Notes under the pieces: model-generated | Seen by the model: only the letters and a program-made list of their open reading frames with translations | What the model was told of the DNA's origin: nothing | Database searches by the model: none | NCBI GenBank assembly: GCA_039105265.1 | Contig: JAPFFF010000021.1 | Span: 1 to 64,000, forward strand | Reading direction: 5' to 3' | Length of the DNA stretch: 64,000 nt | From: Tritrichomonas musculus | Lineage: Eukaryota; Parabasalia; Tritrichomonadida; Tritrichomonadidae | Program-made: the position numbers and the translations under genes | Shown here: piece by piece, positions 45,076-52,418 of the stretch | Layout: each line of letters opens with the position of its first letter | Numbering within the stretch: position 1 is the stretch's first letter

Positions 45076-47511
45076 TTAAATATCTTGAGGTAATAACTCA
45101 TTTGGATTCTCGTCCATATATTCATCTTCTCTTTCTTTTTCAAATTGAGCGACACATTCACGTTTTAACTTGAAAGCTCTAACTCTTTTTCCATATTCTT
45201 CAACTCTACAATCAGCCAAACAAAATGGGTCAATCTTTGAATTAAAAGTTGTTACTTTGACTTCTCTGAAGCCATACTCTTTAGCAAAATTCTTATAAAC
45301 TGCATATGCCCCTTTCTTTGACCAACCTTCTTTGAATTCATCTAGATACTCAGTAATAAACATTTCATAAGGACTTTTTGAGTTATTAATAATTCTTTCT
45401 CTAGCAGCAGTGTGAGGCAATACTCTTTTATCCCAGTCTGAGATATTTCTTTTGACAAAATAAGTAAATAAATTAGGATAGAATTTGTCATAAGTCATTG
45501 TTTTTTCGAGATTTTTCCAGTATTCTTTATCATCAATTTTTTCTGCTGAAGTCTCTGAAACAACATATCGTCTATCCCCTTTTAATATCTGAATTGGGCA
45601 GTCATGATTCGATACAAAGATTAAATTAACAACATTTTCTGATGCTCTAGAAGGTTGATATTTTTCGGAAATTATTATTGATGTATCTGTAATAATAGAC
45701 TTCAAAGTATCGAAATCTATAAACTGATTTGAGTCTGCAGACGATAATTCATTACAGATTATCAATTTCTTATTCTCCAGCAAGGAATTATTTTTGCCAA
45801 CAATATTGTCGATTTTATTAACGTTTTCGACAGAATATCCCTTTAATAATTGGCATATAGCATTTGTAAAAGTATTTTTGCCAGTACCATATTTTCCTGT
45901 CAAGACAATAGCAGTTTCGGTTTTGCCATTAGGATTTTGAATTATATACGACACCCAATTTAAGATAAATTCATATAATTCTTCATTCTTATCTGCTATA
46001 ATATCCTTGATATGGTTCAAAAAGGGTTGAATAACAGGCATATCAACATCTTCGAGGGGCTGATATAAATATCCATGAAAGACATTGAAAAAGTCGTCAT
46101 TATCAGTGAAAAATTTGATTTGTTTTTTCATGAAAATGTTCTTGTTTACTCCTGCAGAATAAACTTGATATGCAGTAATTGTTTTCTTAGTCTTTTTCTC
46201 CATGTAGTATCCTAAATTTATAGACTTCATTTTGTTTTCGAAATCATGGTGGTCTATAGGAGAGAATTTCATAGTTTGACCATCTTCGTTAGTATCTTTA
46301 ATGAAATAAAGAGTTTTTGCAGTATCTACGACGACCAAAACTTTCTTCAAATCTGATAAGAATTCTCCTACTCTTATTCCGTCATTCTTTCTATAGTTTT
46401 TCTTCCGAATATCGAATAGAGAAAAAGAGTCTGTTAAATCAACTTTTGCTTCTTCATCTATATTATTATTGGAATATTTTTCATAAAATTCTTTCCTAAT
46501 TTCATAATCTAAATGCTTCAATATAGAGAAGAACCATTTATTGGAGACGACTTTTTCATAGTATTGGTCTGAATATTGGTCTATTGTATTCATATTGTGA
46601 TGGTCATCATCTTGAAAATACCATTCTTTGACCAAATCTGTTATGACTTCTTTTTCGTAAGGAGAATGGAATAAATTTATGACTACTTTCTCGAAATTAT
46701 CAAAAACTGGGTCAAAATGATTAAGTAAATGAAGTAATTCTTCAGGAGAGAGGATAATCAAATTTTCATTTATTTCGAAGTCATCTGCCTGAAATACCTT
46801 TCTTGCATTACTGTCTTCTTTAACTACAACTTCGTTTTTTGTTTTACTTTTTGTCTTAATTTTTTTCTGAAAAACTTTTGACCAAACTTCTCTTGGAATT
46901 TCTTTTTCATCTCCTTTAATTTGGACGACATGCTGAGAAGGCAAGGCATTGTTTAGCAAATTTCCGTGATTTAATTTATTTGAAGGGTCTCCTTGAGAAG
47001 AAATCTTGTTAGATAAGGCATGCCTGAAAAGTTGTCTGGATTCTAATTTATAGACATTTGGGTCGCAAAATTCATTGATATTATATTCGAATCCTCCTTT
47101 TTTTGAATATTTCATTATTTCTTGAAGCTCTTTTCCCTTTATCTTCGTTGTATAGTAAATTGTATGAATAGAGCAAAAATGGTCTCCTTCTGGATAATAT
47201 CTTAAGCCAGTTTTCTCAGCTAAAGTTTCAGAATTGGTATATCCTCCTATTGTGTATGGACCGAAGGTTTCTGTCAAAGAATCAAGCCAATTTAAGACTT
47301 TTTGATAGTCTTCTTCACTAGAAATAGAATCGAAATCAAAGTATAAATGATAATGACTATCATAACATAAGACTTCATTCAAAGGGATTTTTTCAAAAAG
47401 CCAAGTATCTATGTCATTGTAGTCGATTTGGAGAGGGATTTTCTTCTTTGGCCAAGCAAAACAATCAATAAAGAAAATACTTCCTGTTTTCTTCACTATG
47501 TCGGTAGTCAT
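45076..47511 (-). CDS. AEP primase-SF3 helicase fusion (replication protein)
   Basis: 811 residues. The N-terminal 180 residues fit an archaeo-eukaryotic primase/PrimPol core: a catalytic DFD (59-61) in HYHLYFDFD, an S-x-H motif (114-116) and a basic LFRHALSNK segment. The C-terminal part is a D5-like superfamily 3 helicase: Walker A GKYGTGKN (539-546), Walker B ending in Glu588 (KKLIICNE), motif C with Asn635 or 636 (NLIFVSN), then a D5-type C-terminal winged region (about 690-790). In virophages, polinton-like viruses and large DNA viruses, such fusions prime and unwind the genome at replication start. Here it would replace the role of the PolB-centred system seen in standard Polintons. Transcribed leftward, it shares a 175-bp intergenic region with the gene at 47687. 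Confidence 0.85.
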   Translation of the reverse strand: MTTDIVKKTGSIFFIDCFAWPKKKIPLQIDYNDIDTWLFEKIPLNEVLCYDSHYHLYFDFDSISSEEDYQKVLNWLDSLTETFGPYTIGGYTNSETLAEKTGLRYYPEGDHFCSIHTIYYTTKIKGKELQEIMKYSKKGGFEYNINEFCDPNVYKLESRQLFRHALSNKISSQGDPSNKLNHGNLLNNALPSQHVVQIKGDEKEIPREVWSKVFQKKIKTKSKTKNEVVVKEDSNARKVFQADDFEINENLIILSPEELLHLLNHFDPVFDNFEKVVINLFHSPYEKEVITDLVKEWYFQDDDHHNMNTIDQYSDQYYEKVVSNKWFFSILKHLDYEIRKEFYEKYSNNNIDEEAKVDLTDSFSLFDIRKKNYRKNDGIRVGEFLSDLKKVLVVVDTAKTLYFIKDTNEDGQTMKFSPIDHHDFENKMKSINLGYYMEKKTKKTITAYQVYSAGVNKNIFMKKQIKFFTDNDDFFNVFHGYLYQPLEDVDMPVIQPFLNHIKDIIADKNEELYEFILNWVSYIIQNPNGKTETAIVLTGKYGTGKNTFTNAICQLLKGYSVENVNKIDNIVGKNNSLLENKKLIICNELSSADSNQFIDFDTLKSIITDTSIIISEKYQPSRASENVVNLIFVSNHDCPIQILKGDRRYVVSETSAEKIDDKEYWKNLEKTMTYDKFYPNLFTYFVKRNISDWDKRVLPHTAARERIINNSKSPYEMFITEYLDEFKEGWSKKGAYAVYKNFAKEYGFREVKVTTFNSKIDPFCLADCRVEEYGKRVRAFKLKRECVAQFEKEREDEYMDENPNELLPQDI

Positions 47512-47686
47512 GTTTTATCCAAGATAAATATTTTTGTGAAGTGATTGATTGACTTAATAAGGAAATATATCTTGACAGAGTAAGAATATGTCACATCACA
47601 ATTTTTCATCAAAAAAATGATAATGTCCTTGACGAGGAAACAAAAAAAATATTTCACCTCACAATTATTTTTATCATGAATGAAAT
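47512..47686. promoter_or_regulatory. Divergent promoter region with repeated motifs
   Basis: A TCAC(N)TCACAA phrase followed by TTATC or TCATC occurs three times: 47523-47544 on the minus strand, just before the primase-helicase start, and 47591-47610 and 47654-47675 on the plus strand. A CTTGAC(N)GAG phrase precedes the plus-strand copies (47571, 47628). The TCACA part fits the trichomonad initiator TCAYW, so these may be transcription starts. Confidence 0.5.
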
Positions 47687-47920
47687 ATGGCTTTTGGTTC
47701 ATTCTTCAAAAAGTTAAAAGAAGGGGTAAAAGACTTTGCTGATGGCTTTAAACATGGCTGGAATAAAACAAAGTCAGTAATTGAAAAAATTCCTGTCGTC
47801 GGAAAAATTGCTGAAAAAATTCCTAAATTCGATAATTCAAACAATCCTGTTTCTCAATATTTAGGTAATGATGGATATACCTATTTTGATGATAATGGAA
47901 ATGTAATACCTAAATCATAA
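47687..47920 (+). CDS. Short amphipathic protein, MAFG family
   Basis: 77 residues beginning MAFGSFFKKLKEG. Residues 3-60 form strongly amphipathic basic helices; the C-terminus is Gly/Asp-rich. Amphipathic short proteins in adenovirus-like and virophage-like elements can be membrane-active minor virion proteins; that is only a possibility. The same MAFG-F-KK start and the same atgaatgaaat leader occur in two tiny genes at 49906-50019 and 50042-50167. Confidence 0.6.
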   Translation: MAFGSFFKKLKEGVKDFADGFKHGWNKTKSVIEKIPVVGKIAEKIPKFDNSNNPVSQYLGNDGYTYFDDNGNVIPKS

Positions 47921-48160
47921 CGAATATAAATTTTTTACTGCTTTCTTTAATAAATTCCTTATTTTTATTGACTGTTCATATTTTGCTTTTATTTTTTGAT
48001 ATCTCTGTAATTTTTTTGGGTCTTCTGGAGGGTCGCTCTTGAGAACTTTATAGTAGTATTGAATCCTTGAATGAATAATTTTTAAGGTAGGAGTAGCAAA
48101 AGTTTTTCGTTCGTGAGGCTTTTTCAAAGGAGGTAATCCTTCTATGTTTTGGAAATCCAT
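47915..48160 (-). CDS. Small basic protein of Polinton-like element
   Basis: 81 residues, highly charged and helical, with a Lys-rich C-terminal half. Not recognised. It overlaps the end of the 47687 gene by six bases on the opposite strand, a convergent tail-to-tail arrangement, and is divergent from the integrase 56 bp away. Confidence 0.5.
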   Translation of the reverse strand: MDFQNIEGLPPLKKPHERKTFATPTLKIIHSRIQYYYKVLKSDPPEDPKKLQRYQKIKAKYEQSIKIRNLLKKAVKNLYSL

Positions 48161-48216
48161 TTATCGTAGAGAAAAAATAAAATCATACACTTTAAAATTA
48201 AGACAAAAATATATAA

Positions 48217-49614
48217 ATGTCTAATGAAGAAATTTTAACTAAAGAAGGACAAAATTTATGGGAATATTTATTGTCAGAAGCAGAGAAAAAATCTAAATTC
48301 AAAACCTTAAGCGAAATAAAACAATTAAAGTCAGGAAAGCTTTTGGCTAAAAGAAATCCTCAAGAACTTCAGAAAATATATAAGAAATATGAAAATTATT
48401 ATCGTAAGTTGGCTCAAGAAGTTGAAGACTCCCCGGAGAAAATAATAGTTGATTCCTCCGATTCTTTCGAAAACAAACTTGAAGATTATGTCCTTTTTCG
48501 AAGTAATTATGAAGGAGAATTAACTCCTAAACAATTTGAGAGATTAACTAAAGGTTGGAAAAAAGATAGAGATAAACATTCTATGGATGAATGGTATGAA
48601 ATTTATTTGAAAAAAATTAATACAAACCCAGGAAATTATATAGAGTATGACCCTTCTGAACATCAAGTAAAGTATTATGCTTTCAAGAGTCAAAAGAAGA
48701 TAAATAAATTACAGGAATCAAACCTAAATTTAGAAGTTTCTGACCGTCAAGATGAGCCAAATCAAGTCTTTCCTGTAGAAGAGAACAAAAAATATTTTCT
48801 TCATAAAGTAGCAGACCCTGATACATATTTTATTGATTTAATGTTTGAATATCAATTTTGTTATTTGATATCTATAAATGCTAATACAAGATATGTATAT
48901 GCTACTTTGATAAATCATAAGGTAGGTACGAAAGGAGTTAGTACAAAAAATATTAAAAATACCGCATCAATAATTCGAGCTTTCTCTAATCTTTTACAAC
49001 AAGGATGGAGTCCTAAATTGTTAATCGGAGATGCTGAACCAGCTTTTGGAGACTCAAAGACTAAAGAATTTATGATGAAATATGGATGTAAAATTCAAAC
49101 TGTCGAAAGAATGAAAAAAACTGTCTATCCAGATTTCATGCCTTCAAAACAATCTACTAAGACAGAACCTCTTCATAGTTCGTTAGGTATTATTGACCGA
49201 GTAATTCGAACTCTCAGAGATATGGCATATACTGCTCGAGTCGAAAAAATTACTCCCGAAGTTTTGAAAGATTTAGTTATTCAATATAATCATGCTCCTC
49301 ATGATACTTTATCAAAATATTCAGGAATGGATTGTAGTCCCGAAATGGCTCAAAAAGATAAAGATTTAGAGAGTCATATTTGTCGTAGGATATTACAAGA
49401 AAATTATAACATTATGAATAAACCAGGCTATCAGATAGAAGATTTTGAATATGTCAAAGTTTATAATGGAAAAGACCCTTTCCAAAAGAGAAGGTCAATA
49501 ATTCAGCCTGGCTTATGGTTTATTAACGGTTATGAAGAAGGAAAATATCATGTTGTTAATGCAGAAACGGGAGAAGACCAATTTTTGCCTAGATATCGTA
49601 TTCATCCTGAGTGA
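48217..49614 (+). CDS. Polinton-type integrase (DDE, rve fold)
   Basis: 465 residues. The retroviral-integrase-like core spans about 195-350: the first catalytic Asp in TYFIDLMFEY, the second in LLIGDAEPAFG, then the HSSLGIIDRVIRTLRD helix that carries the third acidic position in this superfamily. The C-terminal 60 residues (DPFQKRR...GLWFINGYEEGKY) look like the small beta-barrel DNA-binding domain, as in Polinton integrases. It would cut and join element ends to host DNA. It lies in the middle of the element, back to back with a small minus-strand gene. Confidence 0.85.
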   Translation: MSNEEILTKEGQNLWEYLLSEAEKKSKFKTLSEIKQLKSGKLLAKRNPQELQKIYKKYENYYRKLAQEVEDSPEKIIVDSSDSFENKLEDYVLFRSNYEGELTPKQFERLTKGWKKDRDKHSMDEWYEIYLKKINTNPGNYIEYDPSEHQVKYYAFKSQKKINKLQESNLNLEVSDRQDEPNQVFPVEENKKYFLHKVADPDTYFIDLMFEYQFCYLISINANTRYVYATLINHKVGTKGVSTKNIKNTASIIRAFSNLLQQGWSPKLLIGDAEPAFGDSKTKEFMMKYGCKIQTVERMKKTVYPDFMPSKQSTKTEPLHSSLGIIDRVIRTLRDMAYTARVEKITPEVLKDLVIQYNHAPHDTLSKYSGMDCSPEMAQKDKDLESHICRRILQENYNIMNKPGYQIEDFEYVKVYNGKDPFQKRRSIIQPGLWFINGYEEGKYHVVNAETGEDQFLPRYRIHPE

Positions 49615-49877
49615 GTAGAACCTAAGACTTCAGCAAATTCTTTTTTCATATTTTCCAATATACGATTTGTATTTGCGATACTCAATAAATTTAATTCAAT
49701 ATTTGTTCTTTTTTGCTCCAAATTTTCTTTGAGTTTTATCAAATTATTTTGGAAAGTAATACACATATCAAGGGTATAAGAGTTTAAGATTTCATGATTT
49801 ACTTGATAAGTTAATTCGTCTATTGTTTTATTCATCTCTTTGAAGAAAGAGTTTAAGCCTCCTTTTAGAACTTCCAT
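49602..49877 (-). CDS. Small coiled-coil protein of Polinton-like element
   Basis: 91 residues, almost wholly helical with heptad-like Leu/Ile spacing from about 15 to 80. No known family. Its 3' end overlaps the integrase stop by 13 bases. Followed on the same strand by two tiny MAFG genes and two further small genes, all read leftward. Confidence 0.5.
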   Translation of the reverse strand: MEVLKGGLNSFFKEMNKTIDELTYQVNHEILNSYTLDMCITFQNNLIKLKENLEQKRTNIELNLLSIANTNRILENMKKEFAEVLGSTHSG

Positions 49878-49905
49878 TTTCTTTTAATCAAAAAAATATT
49901 TTTCT

Positions 49906-50019
49906 TTAACGATTTCCTAATCTCTCTAAACGTTCTCTAACACTATGTATTGTAGGATGAACAGCACAATCACTTGCTTGAGTACATTTCATTTTTTTAT
50001 TAAACTCTCCAAAAGCCAT
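49906..50019 (-). CDS. Tiny MAFG-family protein (37 aa)
   Basis: Begins MAFGEFNKKMKC and ends ERLERLGNR. Its first nine residues are identical to the neighbouring 41-residue frame and close to the start of the 77-residue protein at 47687. The leader atgaatgaaa before the ATG is also shared. Conservation of start and leader across three frames argues these are real genes. Confidence 0.5.
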   Translation of the reverse strand: MAFGEFNKKMKCTQASDCAVHPTIHSVRERLERLGNR

Positions 50020-50041
50020 ATTTTTCATTCATGCTAAAAAT

Positions 50042-50167
50042 TTATTTAGCCCATGCATATCTCCTCGGAGGAGTATTTGAAGATAAATTATTTCTGATAC
50101 TTGTAAAATTTGGAGGAAGAGAAGTTGTTGAATTATTAATTTTTTTATTAAATTCTCCGAAAGCCAT
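50042..50167 (-). CDS. Tiny MAFG-family protein (41 aa)
   Basis: Begins MAFGEFNKKINN and ends PPRRYAWAK. Same N-terminus and atgaatgaaa leader as the two other family members; the remainder is unrelated and Pro/Ser/Asn-rich. Function unknown; a shared N-terminal tag could direct the proteins to one place or complex. Confidence 0.5.
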   Translation of the reverse strand: MAFGEFNKKINNSTTSLPPNFTSIRNNLSSNTPPRRYAWAK

Positions 50168-50198
50168 ATATATATTTCATTCATGATAAAATATATTT

Positions 50199-50426
50199 TC
50201 ATCCACTATAATGATATTTCATATTTGATTTATAAAAGGCATATTGCTGAATATTTTTCATAAAAATTTCTTCATCTTCGTTTAATACTACTTCCTCTAT
50301 GAAATCATCATCTTCAAGTTCATAAATTAAACAAATAGCTTTTTCTACCCAAAGAGCTTTTTCTTCTTTGGAGGGAGTCTCAAAGTAGTTTACAGAATAT
50401 TGAAACAATTTATGTAAATCATTCAT
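50199..50426 (-). CDS. Small acidic protein of Polinton-like element
   Basis: 75 residues, acidic and helical, rich in Glu and aromatic residues. Not recognised. It lies 17 bp downstream of the next minus-strand gene, with the same direction of reading. Confidence 0.45.
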   Translation of the reverse strand: MNDLHKLFQYSVNYFETPSKEEKALWVEKAICLIYELEDDDFIEEVVLNEDEEIFMKNIQQYAFYKSNMKYHYSG

Positions 50427-50443
50427 TTTTATTTTTTCATTCT

Positions 50444-50692
50444 TTATAAACTCCTAATTACTATCTCTAATCTTTCCAAAATTATTTGCTCAAGCTGATT
50501 GATAAAATTTTCATCGTTCCTCTCTACTTCCCTGAATTCGTCGATAAACAATCTGTCGAAAACCTCCCGAGCCATTTCCAATATATTCATCATCCAATAT
50601 TGTCTATACCAAGATATTCTAGCAAATCGCCACTCCAAAATTAAAAACAAAAGGTCATTCAAGCTCTCTAATTCTTCTTTTTTGTAATTCAT
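50444..50692 (-). CDS. Small acidic protein of Polinton-like element
   Basis: 82 residues, helical, with a Trp/Arg/Tyr-rich patch (FARISWYRQYW) in the middle. Not recognised. It is divergent from the 50720 gene with only 27 bp between start codons. Confidence 0.45.
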   Translation of the reverse strand: MNYKKEELESLNDLLFLILEWRFARISWYRQYWMMNILEMAREVFDRLFIDEFREVERNDENFINQLEQIILERLEIVIRSL

Positions 50693-50719
50693 TTTTTTTA
50701 CTTTTTAAATTAAAACAAA

Positions 50720-51061
50720 ATGCCGAAAGTAATGATTGTTGATGGCTATTTGAAATTATCAAAAAAGTTTTCTCAAGACGACCTTGAAACTATCGAAAAT
50801 AATTGTTTGATGTTTCAAATTTTTGAATATAAAAATAAAAAGATTTGCCCACTTCTTTCTCTGAACTGGATATCAGAAACTGAAGTTGTTAATAGTTTGA
50901 AAGATATTGAAAAATTACTAAAAGGACGTGTTTCAGGACGAATCTATATTGTAACAGACCCAGAAAATCCAAAGAATGAAATATTGAAAGTAGATAGGCA
51001 GGGAATAGTGATTGAGGGAAGTCCTTGGAGATGGACGTCTTACTATGAATCGAGAAAGTAA
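50720..51061 (+). CDS. YLK/NWxS-domain protein of Polinton-like element
   Basis: 113 residues. The start MPKVMIVDGYLKL and the middle NWISETEV....LKDIEKL closely parallel the first 110 residues of the protease at 52419 (MTKYMFVGGYLKF; NWLSDTAN...LKYIKEI), and more distantly the proteins at 51097 and 51701. The domain looks alpha/beta. It is the free-standing form of the domain fused to the protease. Function unknown. Confidence 0.6.
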   Translation: MPKVMIVDGYLKLSKKFSQDDLETIENNCLMFQIFEYKNKKICPLLSLNWISETEVVNSLKDIEKLLKGRVSGRIYIVTDPENPKNEILKVDRQGIVIEGSPWRWTSYYESRK

Positions 51062-51096
51062 AAAATTTAATATTTAATTTTTTTTCTGAAACAAAA

Positions 51097-51486
51097 ATGT
51101 CGTATGCAATGTTTTTGCCTGGAGAAGGATACCGATTTAGGAAACAATTAACCGATACAGTATATGATGAAGTTCTTGAATTATTACCACCTAAATCAGA
51201 AACAATAGACGTAGACCGAAAATATTTTAAGCCCGTTTATTATGAATGGACGAAATGGGAACCACTAAAAGAATCATTAACTGATATAGCAGCTCTATTA
51301 GCAAAACGTCATTTTAGCGCAAAAGGCAGTTTTTATATCGCAATTGGCAATAAAGAATATTTCGATAGCCCTGAAGTCACTGGAATAAAGATTTCGAAAT
51401 ATTCAATACGAGGAGGAAAATTCAAACCATCTAAAGCAAAAATAAAAGCTTCACGAATTATCAATCGCAGACAAAAGATTCATTAA
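51097..51486 (+). CDS. Paralogue of the YLK/NWxS domain family
   Basis: 129 residues. It keeps the family layout: YYEWTKWEPLKESLTDIAALL, then AKGSFYIAIG, then a basic tail. It follows the 50720 gene by 35 bp on the same strand. The basic C-terminus (KAKIKASRIINRR) could bind nucleic acid. Confidence 0.55.
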   Translation: MSYAMFLPGEGYRFRKQLTDTVYDEVLELLPPKSETIDVDRKYFKPVYYEWTKWEPLKESLTDIAALLAKRHFSAKGSFYIAIGNKEYFDSPEVTGIKISKYSIRGGKFKPSKAKIKASRIINRRQKIH

Positions 51487-51700
51487 AATTTTTATTGATT
51501 CTCTTAATTTTTATTGACCCAGTCCATAATATCATTAAGTAAAGCATCACTATCCGCATCAGTATTTGATGTATCTCTGAAATAGTTATCTTCATCTGGA
51601 TTATAAAAGTCGTCATCATCTCCTTGGGCTACTTCTTGTTGTTTTTCAACTACTTTTTTTGTTTGTTTTGTTTTATTCTTTGTCGTCTTTGTTTTATTCT

Positions 51701-52390
51701 TTAAGCTTTTTTATTCTTTGGTATTTTTTTGATGTTCGCTAATGCGGCTTGATAATTTTCTTCATCATCTTGATATTTCGAATTTGTTATTTCAAGTTCT
51801 CTTTCTCCATCATCGTTATAATCAAAAAGATTCTCGTCTGTTTCAGCTCTATTGCTTGTTCCATTTGGAGGAGGCTCATAAAGGTCTTCGATTTTATATT
51901 CTCTATTATCTTTATGCATAACATTTTGACATTGTCTTGCTGTTATCCTAATTCTTGAAGGAACAATTTTACCTTTCTTAATAACTATTTTTTGAGTCTC
52001 TGCTGTTTTATTACATCTTAGTTTTTTATCATAATAACCTATATGAACATAAATCATACCAAAAATAGTAATATGTTTCTTTTTACATGCTTCGGCAAAA
52101 ATCTTTAATCTATCTAAGAATTCTTTCTTATCATACCATTCAAAAGTTTCGACAAAGATTCTATATTTATCTTCATCATTATTTTTTTGTTTTGTTTTTC
52201 TACCAGGATTCCTTGACTTTCTTGTTATCGCTGCTTGTTGAATAATAAATATATCATTCGGATTTTCATCCTTTTCGCCGTCCAAAAAGATAGTAGGAAA
52301 CCATAACTTTCTATCTTCATGTTTTATAATTTTATCAATCCCTTTTTTAATGTATAACGTACTCTCTATAGGAAAAATTAAATCTGTCAT
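51701..52390 (-). CDS. Larger paralogue of the YLK/NWxS domain family
   Basis: 229 residues. The middle (FEWYDKKEFLDRLKIFAEACKKKHITIFGMIYVHIGYY) matches the EW...LKDIA...G.FYIAIG pattern of the 51097 protein, followed by a similar basic segment, then an acidic C-terminus. Divergent from the protease gene with 28 bp between start codons. The 210 bp beyond its end (51490-51700) hold no separate gene call. Confidence 0.5.
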   Translation of the reverse strand: MTDLIFPIESTLYIKKGIDKIIKHEDRKLWFPTIFLDGEKDENPNDIFIIQQAAITRKSRNPGRKTKQKNNDEDKYRIFVETFEWYDKKEFLDRLKIFAEACKKKHITIFGMIYVHIGYYDKKLRCNKTAETQKIVIKKGKIVPSRIRITARQCQNVMHKDNREYKIEDLYEPPPNGTSNRAETDENLFDYNDDGERELEITNSKYQDDEENYQAALANIKKIPKNKKA

Positions 52391-52418
52391 TTAAAATTTT
52401 TAAAAATATAAATAAACA

